Assembly: GCF_039537005.1 (NCBI RefSeq) | Contig: NZ_BAAAZR010000002.1 | Span: forward strand, 558,001-622,000 | Length of the DNA: 64,000 nucleotides | Direction: 5' to 3' | Source of the DNA: Sphaerisporangium flaviroseum | GTDB lineage: Bacteria; Actinomycetota; Actinomycetes; Streptosporangiales; Streptosporangiaceae | Part shown: piece by piece, positions 52,041-61,166 of the stretch | How positions within the stretch are numbered: position 1 is the first letter of the stretch | How the letters are laid out: each line of letters opens with the position of its first letter | Program-made: the position numbers and the translations under genes | The notes under the pieces: model-generated | Told to the model about the DNA's origin: nothing | Databases searched by the model: none | Seen by the model: the letters and a program-made list of their open reading frames with translations, nothing else

Positions 52041-55000
52041 ATGAGGCTGCACCACTTGCGGCTCACGGCCTTCGGCTCCTTCCCCGGAGACGAGGACGTC
52101 GACTTCGACGCGCTCGGCGAGGCGGGCCTGTTCCTGGTGCACGGTCCGACGGGCGCGGGGAAGACCACCGTGCTCGACGCCGTCTGCTACGCCCTCTACG
52201 GCCAGGTTCCGGGCCAGCGCAACAGCGCCCGGCGCCTGCGCTGTGACCACGCCCCTGCCGGCCGCGGCCCGAAGGTCGTGCTGGAGGTCACCGTACGCGG
52301 CAGACGGCTGCGGATCACCCGGTCGCCCGTCTGGCACCGGCCCAAGCTGAGAGGCGAGGGCCTCATCGAGGAAAAGGCCAAGGTCCTGCTGGAGGACCTG
52401 CAGGCCTCGGGCCAGTGGAGGTTCCTCTCCAGCCGCGCCGACGAGACCGGGGAACTGGTCGGCTCGCTGCTCGGTATGAACGCCGACCAGTTCTGCCAGG
52501 TCGCGATGTTGCCCCAGGGTGACTTCGCCCGCTTTCTGCGTGCCGATGGCGACGAGCGGCGCAAGCTGCTGGAGAAGCTGTTCTCGGTCAAGATCTTCAG
52601 TGACGTCGAACACTGGCTGGCCGACCACCGCACACGCACCGGTCACGACCGCCAGGAACTGCGCCAGCGCGTCGACTCCGTCATCGACCACATGCGCGGC
52701 GCCGCAGGCCCGGCCCTCCTGGAGGCCATGAACACCCACGACACACACACGGAGCAGGACGCGCAGGCGCAGCTGGACGGTCATGCGGGTGGGGACGCGC
52801 AAGGGGAGCCCTCGGCGCGATGGGATGCGCGGGCCGAGCCGTTGGAGTGGGCTCACGCGTTGGTGGAGGTGGCGCGGCAGGCGCGCGCGGGCCAGGCGGA
52901 GGCGAGGGCGGCGAGCGAGGCCGCGCTGAGATCCGCACGGGTCGAGCTGGAGTCCGCCCGTGAGCTGGCCCAGCGGCAGCGCGCTCGCGCCGAGGCCGAG
53001 GCGCGCCGTGACGAGCTCGACAGGACCGCCGACGAGCGATCCGACCTTGAGGCCATCCTCACCGAGGCGCTGCGCGCCGATCAGGTGCTGCCGCTCGTCC
53101 AGCAGGCCGAGCAGCGCGCGGAGGTCGCGGCCAAGACCGAGCAGATCGCCGCCGACGCGATGGCCCGCGCGCTCCCTTTCGTCGGGCAGCCGGGGGAGCT
53201 CGGGCAGGCGGCTCAGCTGACCCGGTTGGAGCCGGAGCGGCTCGCCGAGCTCGAGCGGGCGCGCCGTGACGAGATCGCCAGGCTGGAGCAGCTCCGGCCC
53301 GAGGAGGCGCGGCTCGCGCGCGTACGCGAGGAGCTCGCTCTGGCCGGGAAGCGGCTGTCCGCGCTCTTCGCGCAGGAGGCCGAAACGGCCGAGCGGCTCG
53401 CCGTCTTGCCGGAGGTCCGCCGGGCGACCGGTGAGCGCCTGGCCCAGGCCCGGCTCGCCGCCTCCGGCCTGCCCGCCGCGCGAGCGGCCGTGGCGAACGC
53501 CGGCCGCGATCTGGACGCCGTACGACGGCGCGACGCGCTCGCCGAGGAACTGACCGCCGCGCAGCACGGCTTTCTCCACGCGCTCAACGAGCTACCGGAA
53601 GCCTTGACCGCCACCCTGCCGGACACCCTCCTCGCCGCCCGAGCCCCCGCCGAGAGCCGGTGCGCGCCCGACAGCCTTGGTGTCGACGTCGTGGAGGCTG
53701 CCGGGAGCTTGTGGGTGCCCGACAGCCTTGGTGTCGACGTCGTGGAGGCTGCCGGGAGCTTGTGGGTGCCCGACAGCCTTGGCGTCGGCGTCAAGGATGC
53801 TGCTGGACGTTTGTGGGTGCCCGGTGCCCTTGGGGCCGGGGTCAAGGAGGCCGCGCGGGAGGTGGGTGACCGGCTGGCGGCGGTCGAGCGTGCGCATCGT
53901 GACGAGCTGGCCGGACTGGAGCATCGCCGAGCCGATGAGGCGAGGTTCGCGGAGATCCACGCCAAGCTGGCCGCACTGGACGCCGACCTCGCGGAGCTCG
54001 CCGAGCGGGAGGCCGCTCTGGCCGACACGCAGGCGGAGCTGCCCGGGCGTCTGGAGGAGATCGACGGCCGGCTCGCGGCGATGAGAGCGGAGGCGGCCCG
54101 GATCCCGGTGGCGGAGGCGGCCTGCCTGGCCGCCGATGCCCTGCTAGAGCACGTCGTCCGTCGCGACGCGCTGACGGCGGAACTGGAGGCGTGCGAGGGC
54201 GAGCGACGTCTGGCCATCGACGAGGCGCAGGAGCTGCGCGACCGTCTGCAGTCGGTCAGGCAGGCCCGCATCGAGGGCATGGCGGCCGAGCTGGCCCGCG
54301 ATCTCGCCCCGGGGGAGCCGTGCGCCGTATGCGGTTCCACCGATCACCCGGCGCCCGCGTCCCCTGCGGAGACCACGCCCACGGTCGGCGAAGAGCAGGA
54401 GGCCCAGGCGCTGTCCGACGCGGCGCAGGAGGCGCGTCAGGCGGCCGAGGGCAGGGTCGCCGTGGTCTCCTCCCAGCTCGACGAGGCCACCGCTCGCGCC
54501 GACGGCGTCTCGATGGAGGAGGCCGTCGCCGCCAGAGAAGCGGCGGAGGCCGAGCTGGCCGCCCTTGGCGCCGTGGCGGAGCAGGAGCCCGCGCTCGCGG
54601 CGGAGGCTGAGCGCGTCCAGGATGCGCTTGACCTGGCCAGAAGCAAGGCGCAGGACCTCGACCTTGTCGTCGCGGAGCATCGTGCGCACCAGGCTGGGCT
54701 GCGGGAGGAGTCCGACCGTCTCGCGGCCGTCCTCGACGCCGCCCGCGAGGGCGACCCGACCGTGACGGCCCGCCGTGACCGGGTCACCGGGGAAGCGCGG
54801 CTCCTGGTTGCCGCCATCCAGGCCGCCGCGCGCGTCGCCGAGGTCGCGGGCGCCCACGACGAGGCACGCTCCGCCGCACGCCGCGGGTGGGGCGGGGGCC
54901 ATCCGACCAGAGCCGGGGCCGGGGGGTTTGCGCACCCTGGGGATCCAGCGGTTGGAGCCGGGGCCAAGGGGGTTGCGCATCCTGGGGATCCAATCCTTGG

Positions 55001-56441
55001 AGGCGGAGCCGGGGGGTTTGCGCATCCTGGGGATCCAGCGGTTGGAGCCGGGGCCAAGGGGGTTGCGCATCCTGGGGATGCCACCGTTGGGGGCGCGGCT
55101 GAGGGGGTTGCCGGTCCTGGGGATGCCACCGTTGGGGGCGGCGACGGGGTTGTGGATCCCGGGGATCCGACCGTTGAGGAGGCTGTGCGGGTTCTTGGGG
55201 AGGCCGAGGCGGCGCTGGGGCGGTTGCGGGAGGTGGCCGACGGCGCGGACGCGCTTGCTGAGGAGGCCGCGCGGATCGAGGCGGAGCTCACCGACCTCAC
55301 CGAGCGTGCCACGCGCATCGGCCTGGAGATCGCCGCCGAGCGCGCCCAGGAGAAGAGCCTCGCGGCCGATGCCGAGCGGCTCGCCGTGCGGCTCGACGCC
55401 GCCAGAGGCGAGGACGCCTCGCTCGCGGTACGGCTCGAGAGGCTCACCGACGAGGCTGAGCTGCTCAGGGACGCGGCGGAGGCCGCCGAGCACGCCCGTT
55501 CGGCGGGTGCCGAGCGCGACGCGGCGCTCGCCAGGGCCGAGAGCGCGGCCACCGACGCGGGGTTCCCGAGCGTCGCGGACGCCCGCGCCGCCACGCGGAC
55601 CGCGGCGGCCCGGGAGTCCATGTCCGAGCGGCTCCGGGAGCTGGACGCCGAACGCGCGGCCGTCACCAAGCTGCTCGCCGATCCAGAGCTCCTCGCCGCC
55701 GGCGCAATGCCCGCGCCTGACCTCGCCGCGCTCACGGAGGCGTTCGACGGCGCCGAACGGGAGCACCGTACACATTCCTCCGCCAGCGACCAGGCGGGCG
55801 CGCGGTGCGACCAGCTCGTCCGGTTCACCGAGACCCTCGAAGGCACCCTTGAGGAGTGGCGCCCGGCCGAAGCGCGCCATCGCCTGGCGAAGCGGCTCGC
55901 CGAGCTGGCCGTCGGGACCTCCCCGGACAACACGCTCGACATGCGCCTGTCGTCGTACGTGCTCGGAGAGCGCCTGCGGCAGGTGGTGGACGCCGCCAAC
56001 CAGCGGCTCGACCACATGTCCGGTGGGCGCTATCTCCTTCTGTACGACGTGCGCAAGTCCGCCGCCGACCGCAAACGGTCCGGCGGTGGACTGGGCCTGC
56101 GCGTGCTCGACGGCTGGACCGGTGCCGACCGTGACCCCGCCACCCTGTCCGGTGGTGAGGCGTTCATGACATCTCTGGCGCTTGCGCTCGCGCTGGCCGA
56201 CGTCGTGACCGCCGAGGCGGGCGGGGTGGAGCTCGGCACGCTCTTCATCGACGAAGGGTTCGGCACCCTCGACGAGGAGAGCCTGGACGGCGTCCTCGAC
56301 ATCCTCGACGAACTGAGGGACGGCGGCCGGGCCGTCGGCATCGTGAGCCACGTCGGAGAGCTACGCGCCCGGGTCCCCGCACAGCTCAAAGTGGTCAAGA
56401 ACCGTTTCGGCTCCAGCCTTTCCGTGTCCGTTCCCGGATAA
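52041..56441 (+). CDS. sbcC: Exonuclease subunit SbcC (enlarged by internal repeats)
   Basis: 1466 residues against about 1000-1050 in most relatives. Walker A VHGPTGAGKTTVLDAVCYAL (about 34), long Ala/Glu/Arg coiled coils, zinc-hook CxxC in GEPCAVCGSTDHPAP (about 763), ABC signature LSGGEAFMTSLALAL (about 1372) and Walker B LFIDEGFGTLDEE (about 1403). Two in-frame repeat arrays break the coiled coils: a 17-residue unit before the hook (about 543-610) and a 15-residue Gly/Pro-rich unit after it (about 960-1050). A further Asp/Gln-rich insert lies near 235-265. All ATPase motifs are intact, so the protein is probably functional. Confidence 0.93.
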   Translation: MRLHHLRLTAFGSFPGDEDVDFDALGEAGLFLVHGPTGAGKTTVLDAVCYALYGQVPGQRNSARRLRCDHAPAGRGPKVVLEVTVRGRRLRITRSPVWHRPKLRGEGLIEEKAKVLLEDLQASGQWRFLSSRADETGELVGSLLGMNADQFCQVAMLPQGDFARFLRADGDERRKLLEKLFSVKIFSDVEHWLADHRTRTGHDRQELRQRVDSVIDHMRGAAGPALLEAMNTHDTHTEQDAQAQLDGHAGGDAQGEPSARWDARAEPLEWAHALVEVARQARAGQAEARAASEAALRSARVELESARELAQRQRARAEAEARRDELDRTADERSDLEAILTEALRADQVLPLVQQAEQRAEVAAKTEQIAADAMARALPFVGQPGELGQAAQLTRLEPERLAELERARRDEIARLEQLRPEEARLARVREELALAGKRLSALFAQEAETAERLAVLPEVRRATGERLAQARLAASGLPAARAAVANAGRDLDAVRRRDALAEELTAAQHGFLHALNELPEALTATLPDTLLAARAPAESRCAPDSLGVDVVEAAGSLWVPDSLGVDVVEAAGSLWVPDSLGVGVKDAAGRLWVPGALGAGVKEAAREVGDRLAAVERAHRDELAGLEHRRADEARFAEIHAKLAALDADLAELAEREAALADTQAELPGRLEEIDGRLAAMRAEAARIPVAEAACLAADALLEHVVRRDALTAELEACEGERRLAIDEAQELRDRLQSVRQARIEGMAAELARDLAPGEPCAVCGSTDHPAPASPAETTPTVGEEQEAQALSDAAQEARQAAEGRVAVVSSQLDEATARADGVSMEEAVAAREAAEAELAALGAVAEQEPALAAEAERVQDALDLARSKAQDLDLVVAEHRAHQAGLREESDRLAAVLDAAREGDPTVTARRDRVTGEARLLVAAIQAAARVAEVAGAHDEARSAARRGWGGGHPTRAGAGGFAHPGDPAVGAGAKGVAHPGDPILGGGAGGFAHPGDPAVGAGAKGVAHPGDATVGGAAEGVAGPGDATVGGGDGVVDPGDPTVEEAVRVLGEAEAALGRLREVADGADALAEEAARIEAELTDLTERATRIGLEIAAERAQEKSLAADAERLAVRLDAARGEDASLAVRLERLTDEAELLRDAAEAAEHARSAGAERDAALARAESAATDAGFPSVADARAATRTAAARESMSERLRELDAERAAVTKLLADPELLAAGAMPAPDLAALTEAFDGAEREHRTHSSASDQAGARCDQLVRFTETLEGTLEEWRPAEARHRLAKRLAELAVGTSPDNTLDMRLSSYVLGERLRQVVDAANQRLDHMSGGRYLLLYDVRKSAADRKRSGGGLGLRVLDGWTGADRDPATLSGGEAFMTSLALALALADVVTAEAGGVELGTLFIDEGFGTLDEESLDGVLDILDELRDGGRAVGIVSHVGELRARVPAQLKVVKNRFGSSLSVSVPG
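53666..53869 (+). repeat. 51-bp tandem repeat, 4 copies, inside sbcC
   Basis: Units start at 53666, 53717, 53768 and 53819. The first two are identical; the third and fourth have diverged. Each encodes PDSLGVDVVEAAGSLWV or a variant. In frame. Confidence 0.92.
54921..55187 (+). repeat. 45-bp tandem repeat, about 6 copies, inside sbcC
   Basis: Units start at 54921, 54966, 55011, 55056, 55101 and 55146 (last partial). They encode 15-residue units like GGFAHPGDPAVGAGA and KGVAHPGDATVGGAA. Units 1 and 3 are nearly identical and alternate with units 2 and 4, which suggests doubling of a 90-bp pair. In frame. Confidence 0.92.
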
Positions 56442-56595
56442 GTCGCTAAATACGGGAACTTAGTTGAGCACTGGGGCGGTTGATGCGTTTGAGGATCAAC
56501 GGCTTCATCTTTCGGGTGGCGCGGGGCAGACTAGAGTGAATAACGTTAAATGCGGGGCAAAGGGAGTTACGGGACGAAGATCCCGATGTTGAGGG

Positions 56596-56868
56596 GTGGC
56601 CGTCGCCGCGATGGTCACGGCCGAACTCACCTATACGGGGAAGGCATATCAGAACAACAACGATGACCAGACCGGTATGAACGTACGACCTGGCACCAGC
56701 AAGACCGGCGAGGCGGGCAGGATCCCGAAGGGCCGATGCGGGCCCATCACCGTGATCCGCCGGCTCGATGGGGACCCGGTCACGCAGCCGGAGCCGGGTG
56801 ACGTCAGGGACGTCTGGTACCGAATCGAGGGGACGGCGCCGTCGGCCATCTGGGCGACACGCTTGTGA
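56596..56868 (+). CDS. Small protein, possibly SH3-like
   Basis: 90 residues from GTG 56596 with GAGGGG immediately ahead; ATG 56611 is another possible start. The pattern ...TGMNVRPGTSKTGEAGRIPKG is reminiscent of bacterial SH3 repeats (NVRxGPsT..viG.lpkG), but only one unit is present and there is no signal peptide. An A+T-rich promoter-like stretch lies just upstream (56442-56560). It ends 69 bp before the MoxR-like gene. Family assignment is tentative. Confidence 0.45.
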   Translation: MAVAAMVTAELTYTGKAYQNNNDDQTGMNVRPGTSKTGEAGRIPKGRCGPITVIRRLDGDPVTQPEPGDVRDVWYRIEGTAPSAIWATRL

Positions 56869-56937
56869 TCACTCCGCGTGGTGGCGTAGGCGCCGCGCTG
56901 TTGTTCCGATGCGACGACTGATCAGGGGGGCCATGTC

Positions 56938-59037
56938 GTGAAGCACAGTCCGCAGCACAACAACACACAACCCACCAACACCCAGCACAGCAACGCTGCG
57001 AACGGCAACGTCCCGAACGTCGACGTTGCCCACCTCAACGCTGCGAACGGCGACGGTGGGAACGGCAGCCGCCAGTACGGGGACAGTGGTCCGCAGTACA
57101 GCGGCCATGAGCCCGGCGGCCGGCAGTACAACGATCCGCAGTACGGCGACCAGCACTACAGCGAACCGCAGTACGGCCGGCCGCCGTACGAGGAACCCCA
57201 GTACGGCGAGCAGCCGTACACGGGAGCACGGTACGGCGCCACGCAGTACTCAGGCGCGGAGCCTGGGGCTGGTTACGGTGAGAGCAAGTACCCGGGGGCC
57301 GAGTCGGCGGCCGGTTACGGCGGCGCGCAGTACGGCGGGACGGATGGCGGCGGCCGGCCGTACGCCGGTGAGTACGACGCGCGCCCGTATGGCACCCCGG
57401 CACTGACGGGTCCAGCGCCCGGAAGTGCGGGGTACGGGGACGTGCAGCCCGGCCCGGAGCAGTATGGCGTGACCGAGCAGGCGACCTCTGCACAGGTCAC
57501 CTCCGTACAGCCGACTTCCGTACAGCCGACTTCCGTACAGCCGACCTCCGTACAGGCCGCCTCCGCAACCGGCCCGGCTCCGGTGTACGGGGACGGGCAA
57601 TACGGCGCGGGCCAGTACCCGGCTGCTGAACAGCCGGGCGCCGAGATCGGCGGTCCTGCGGCTCCTGGCAGTGGGCAGTATGCGGCAGGGCAGTACAAGG
57701 CTGAAGAGCAGCACACCTCAGAGGCGGCCGGCACGGGTTACAACAGTGGCCGGTACGGGGCCGAACGCTACAACGCGTCTCAGCCGTCGGGTGACCCGGC
57801 GTCCGGGGAGTCGGGCGCGGACGCCGCCGACCAGAGGTACGAGGCCGCGCAACCCGGGAGCAGCCGATACAGAGGCCTGGATGAGCCGACCGTGAGAACC
57901 AAGGCTCCCGGTCATGTCGGTGGGGAGTATGGGAGTGCGGAGCGGGCGGTGCTGGAGAGTGGTGGGGTGGGGTACGGCGGTGGGCGGTATGGGGGGTCTG
58001 TGGGCGGAGTGGGGGATGCTGGGGTGACCAGTGGTGGTGTGCCTGTCGCTCGCGGGAGTGTGGGGCAGGTGGATGTGGCGGCGCTCGCGGTTCAGTTCCA
58101 GCATCGGTTCCACGCGCTGGCCGGGAACATCGAGCAGGTGATCCGGGGCAAGAGGGAGACGATCGAGCTCGCGCTCGTCTGCCTGTTCTCCGAGGGGCAC
58201 CTGCTCATCGAGGACGTTCCGGGAACCGGTAAGACGACGCTGGCCCGAAGCCTGGCGGCCGGCATCGAGGCCGAGGTGCGCAGGATCCAGTTCACCCCTG
58301 ACCTGCTCCCCTCCGATATCACCGGAGTGTCGATCTTCAACCAGTCCAGCGGGCGGTTCGAGTTCCACCAGGGCCCGGTGTTCGCCAACATCGTGCTCGC
58401 GGACGAGATCAACCGTGCGTCGCCGAAGACCCAGGCGGCGCTGCTGGAGGTCATGGAGGAGCGGCGTGTCACGGTGGACGCCGAACGTCATCCGGTGCCA
58501 CGTCCGTTCATGGTCCTGGCCACGCAGAACCCGGTCGACATGGACGGCACCTATCCGCTGCCGGAGGCTCAGCTCGACCGGTTCCTCATGTGCGTGTCGG
58601 TGGGATACCCCGACCACGCCTCGGAGGTCGAACTGCTCAAGGGCATGCCGGCCGGCCCGCAGGTGGAGCGCCTGCCTCTGATCGCACGGGCGGCCGACAT
58701 CGCCGGAATGATCGATTTCGTCACCCGCATCCACGTCGCCGACTCGATCTATGACTACGTCGTGAACCTGGTCAGCGCCACCAGGCGGTCGCCCGAGGTC
58801 CGGCTGGGGGCGAGTCCCCGGGCCGGTCTGGCCCTGCTCCGGGCGTGCAGGGTGAGGGCGGCGGCGGCCGGACGGCACTTCGTCATCCCGGAGGACGTCA
58901 AGGCGCTTGCGGGTTCGGTGCTCGCCCACCGGCTCATCCTCACTCCGGAGGCGGAGCTGCGCGACCGTACGGCCGCCGCGATCGTGGCGGACACGCTGGT
59001 GTCGACCCCCGGCCCGCAGGCGCTCGCCGGAGTCTGA
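56938..59037 (+). CDS. MoxR-type AAA+ ATPase with long Tyr/Gly/Gln-rich N-terminus
   Basis: 699 residues from GTG 56938 (AGGGGGG ahead). Residues 1-370 are low complexity: Asn/His-rich first 40, then repeated QYG, PQYGD and YGG motifs with many Tyr, and a five-residue TSVQP repeat at about 183-212. The C-terminal 320 residues are a complete MoxR ATPase: Walker A IEDVPGTGKTTLARSL, PSDITGVSIF, Walker B ANIVLADEINRASPKTQ and sensor FMVLATQNPVDMDGTYPLPEAQLDRF. Unlike most such genes it is not followed by a DUF58 gene. The tail is probably disordered and could mediate self-association. Confidence 0.88.
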   Translation: MKHSPQHNNTQPTNTQHSNAANGNVPNVDVAHLNAANGDGGNGSRQYGDSGPQYSGHEPGGRQYNDPQYGDQHYSEPQYGRPPYEEPQYGEQPYTGARYGATQYSGAEPGAGYGESKYPGAESAAGYGGAQYGGTDGGGRPYAGEYDARPYGTPALTGPAPGSAGYGDVQPGPEQYGVTEQATSAQVTSVQPTSVQPTSVQPTSVQAASATGPAPVYGDGQYGAGQYPAAEQPGAEIGGPAAPGSGQYAAGQYKAEEQHTSEAAGTGYNSGRYGAERYNASQPSGDPASGESGADAADQRYEAAQPGSSRYRGLDEPTVRTKAPGHVGGEYGSAERAVLESGGVGYGGGRYGGSVGGVGDAGVTSGGVPVARGSVGQVDVAALAVQFQHRFHALAGNIEQVIRGKRETIELALVCLFSEGHLLIEDVPGTGKTTLARSLAAGIEAEVRRIQFTPDLLPSDITGVSIFNQSSGRFEFHQGPVFANIVLADEINRASPKTQAALLEVMEERRVTVDAERHPVPRPFMVLATQNPVDMDGTYPLPEAQLDRFLMCVSVGYPDHASEVELLKGMPAGPQVERLPLIARAADIAGMIDFVTRIHVADSIYDYVVNLVSATRRSPEVRLGASPRAGLALLRACRVRAAAAGRHFVIPEDVKALAGSVLAHRLILTPEAELRDRTAAAIVADTLVSTPGPQALAGV
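57484..57573 (+). repeat. 15-bp tandem repeat, 6 copies, in the MoxR-like gene
   Basis: ACTTCCGTACAGCCG and close variants, six units, encoding TSVQP. In frame, inside the disordered N-terminal region. Confidence 0.88.
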
Positions 59038-59212
59038 CCCCCCTCGGGACGGGTCGGGCCGGGGGACTCGCCGGGCCGGTGCGCAGCCCTGCTCGGTCGA
59101 GGGGGGTAAGCCGGTGGCATGGCCCGCTGGGTACGCGGGGTGCTGGTGAGTCCTTGGGACGTCCCAGTGAGCCCGTCATGGCCTCAAGGCGACCCGGCGC
59201 GGCGCGTGCGTG

Positions 59213-59393
59213 TCAGAGGCCCTTCGGGTTGTCGGCTATCCGATATTCACGATCGGGTGGCCACCCGCCGCCACTTCTCGAGATGCGGCTTTCCGAGGAA
59301 GCACGCATCCTCGTGCGGGCGGCTTCGGGTCGTCGCCCAGATCAGGGGCCGTTCGGGTTGTCGGGCGGGTCAGAGACCCTTGAGGCTGTCGAG
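59213..59393 (-). repeat. Three copies of the M50B gene 3' end, each with its stop codon
   Basis: On the minus strand the end of the M50B gene reads LDSLKGL-stop (59370-59393). Similar 24-bp pieces at 59342-59365 (PDNPNGP-stop) and 59213-59236 (ADNPKGL-stop) follow downstream. They fill part of the 332-bp gene-free gap 59038-59369, in which nothing else was recognised. Confidence 0.5.
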
Positions 59394-60128
59394 TAGGTCG
59401 GTTGGGGTGAGTAGGTAGGTTCCGGTGAGCAGGGCGGCGGTCGAGATCAGCAGGAACAGGAAGACGAAGAACCCGCCGGGAAACGGCGTCAGCCGTGCGA
59501 GCTGGTCGGCGTCGGAATCCGGCGCCCTGCCGCGCCGCCGCTTGCGCCGCAACTCCATGATCGGCCGGATGCCTCCGATGAGCAGGAACCACGCGGCCAG
59601 CTGCGCTCCCACGCTCTGGATGTCGGGCGGGGCGAACCAGGACAGCGCGAACACGGCACCGCCGATGGACACCAGCGCCACCACGCCGAACACGTTGCGG
59701 ATCATCAGCAGCATGCCGGCCAGCAGCACCAGGACCGTCCAGAGCAGGATCGTGATGTATCCCGCGGCGGTGAGCCAGGCCGCGCCCAGCCCGAGCAGCG
59801 ACGGGGCGACGTACCCGGCGGCGGCCGTGAAGATCATGCCTGGACCGGTGGGACGCCCCCGGGTCAGGGTCACCCCCGAGGTGTCGGAGTGGAGACGGAT
59901 CCCCTGGAGCTTGCGCCGGGTGAGCAGGGCCACGAGCGCGTGGCCTCCCTCGTGCGCGACCGTGATCAGGCCTCTGGAAATGGCCCAAGAGGTGGGATAG
60001 AGCACCACGCCGAGGGCGATGAACGCCGCCAGAGCCGTGATCCACATAGGCGGGTCCGGCTGCACGGTGGTCAGTCGTGTCCAGAAACCGCTGAGGCTTT
60101 GCAGGGTCCACCTCCGTTGATACGCCAT
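59370..60128 (-). CDS. M50B-type membrane metalloprotease
   Basis: 252 residues from ATG 60128; ATG 60134 and further upstream starts are possible. About six membrane helices. The zinc motif HEGGHALVALL lies near residue 60 in the second helix, as in M50B peptidases common in actinobacteria. A cytoplasmic basic loop (LRRKRRRGR) precedes the last helices. Such proteins are presumed intramembrane proteases, but substrates are unknown. Divergent from the amidohydrolase. Confidence 0.83.
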   Translation of the reverse strand: MAYQRRWTLQSLSGFWTRLTTVQPDPPMWITALAAFIALGVVLYPTSWAISRGLITVAHEGGHALVALLTRRKLQGIRLHSDTSGVTLTRGRPTGPGMIFTAAAGYVAPSLLGLGAAWLTAAGYITILLWTVLVLLAGMLLMIRNVFGVVALVSIGGAVFALSWFAPPDIQSVGAQLAAWFLLIGGIRPIMELRRKRRRGRAPDSDADQLARLTPFPGGFFVFLFLLISTAALLTGTYLLTPTDLLDSLKGL

Positions 60129-60197
60129 GGGCATGCGCGCGGGCGCGAACGCGCGGACATAGCGTCGCATGGTCGGCGAGGTAAGGTCGTCACTGTG

Positions 60198-61145
60198 ATG
60201 CTAGAACAACCTTCGGTCCCGGGGTCGTTCGGAGAGGGCCTCCGCTCAGGCACGTCTCGTTGGGGGCAGTACGGGCTCCAGGATGGGGACGTCACCGGGT
60301 GGTGGGGGGCGTTGGGCCTGCCTGGGCTCGTGGACGTGCATGTGCACTTTCTTCCCGAGCGCATGGAGCGGCGGGTCTGGCATCACTTCGAGCACGGCGG
60401 CCCGCTGATCGGGGACGGGTGGGATATCCGCTACCGCCTTCCGCGGGAGGACCGCGTGGAAGTGCTGCGCGCCCTCGGCGTGCGCCGCTTCACCGCACTG
60501 GCCTACGCCCACAGGCCCGACATGGCGCGGAGCCTCAACGAGTGGACGCTGGAGTTCGCCCGCGTCACCCCCGGCTGCGTGCCCTCGGCGACGTTCTTCC
60601 CCGAGCCCGGCGTCCTCGACTATGTACGGCTCGCGCTGGAGGCAGGGGCGCGTGTCTTCAAAGTCCACCTCCAGGTCGGCGGGTTCGACCCGCGCGACCA
60701 GGAGATCAAGGAGGTGTGGGGCCTGCTGGCCGAAGCGGGGGTCCCGGTGGTGGTGCACGCCTCGTCCATGCCGGTGCCCGGCCGGTGCACCGGTCCAGGA
60801 CCGATCGCGGACGTCCTGGCCGCGCATCCGGCGCTGGCCGTCGTCATCGCCCATCTGGGCATGCCCGAGTACGACGAGTTCCTCGCCCTTGCGGTGCGCT
60901 TCCCGAACGTGTGCCTCGACACCACGATGACGTTCACGGACTTCGCCGAGGTCACGACGCCGTTCCCGGCCCGGCTCAGGCCGCCGCTCCGCGATCTGGG
61001 GCTGGCGGGGAAGGTCGTACTGGGCTCGGATTTCCCCACGATTCCCCATCCCTACGCCCATCAGCTGGACGCTCTCGCGCGGCTCGATCTGGGCGACGAC
61101 TGGTTGCGGGCGGTTTGCTGGGAGAATGGGAACCGCTTGCTCTGA
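60198..61145 (+). CDS. Amidohydrolase-family metal-dependent hydrolase
   Basis: 315 residues from ATG 60198; GTG 60195 lies one codon earlier. TIM-barrel metal ligands appear in order: HxH in LVDVHVHFLPE, Lys/His strand FKVHLQVGG, His in VVVHASSMP, His in VVIAHLGMPEYDEF and Asp in VVLGSDFPTIPHPYA. This matches the amidohydrolase_2 (ACMSD/TIM-barrel) group. Substrate is unknown. The NTF2-like gene follows after 21 bp, so the two are probably co-transcribed. Confidence 0.86.
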   Translation: MLEQPSVPGSFGEGLRSGTSRWGQYGLQDGDVTGWWGALGLPGLVDVHVHFLPERMERRVWHHFEHGGPLIGDGWDIRYRLPREDRVEVLRALGVRRFTALAYAHRPDMARSLNEWTLEFARVTPGCVPSATFFPEPGVLDYVRLALEAGARVFKVHLQVGGFDPRDQEIKEVWGLLAEAGVPVVVHASSMPVPGRCTGPGPIADVLAAHPALAVVIAHLGMPEYDEFLALAVRFPNVCLDTTMTFTDFAEVTTPFPARLRPPLRDLGLAGKVVLGSDFPTIPHPYAHQLDALARLDLGDDWLRAVCWENGNRLL

Positions 61146-61166
61146 AAACCCCTCTAAGCTGGGTGA

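Noticed and set aside
54144..56351. 735-codon open frame antisense to sbcC, plus a 526-codon one beside it
   Set aside because: Composition is that of reversed Ala/Glu codons, and sbcC motifs lie on the plus strand.
56938..59037. Second component of the 33-41 kb MoxR/VWA system
   Set aside because: The ATPase belongs to a different MoxR branch (LADEINRASPKTQ type) and is 16 kb away with no VWA gene beside it.
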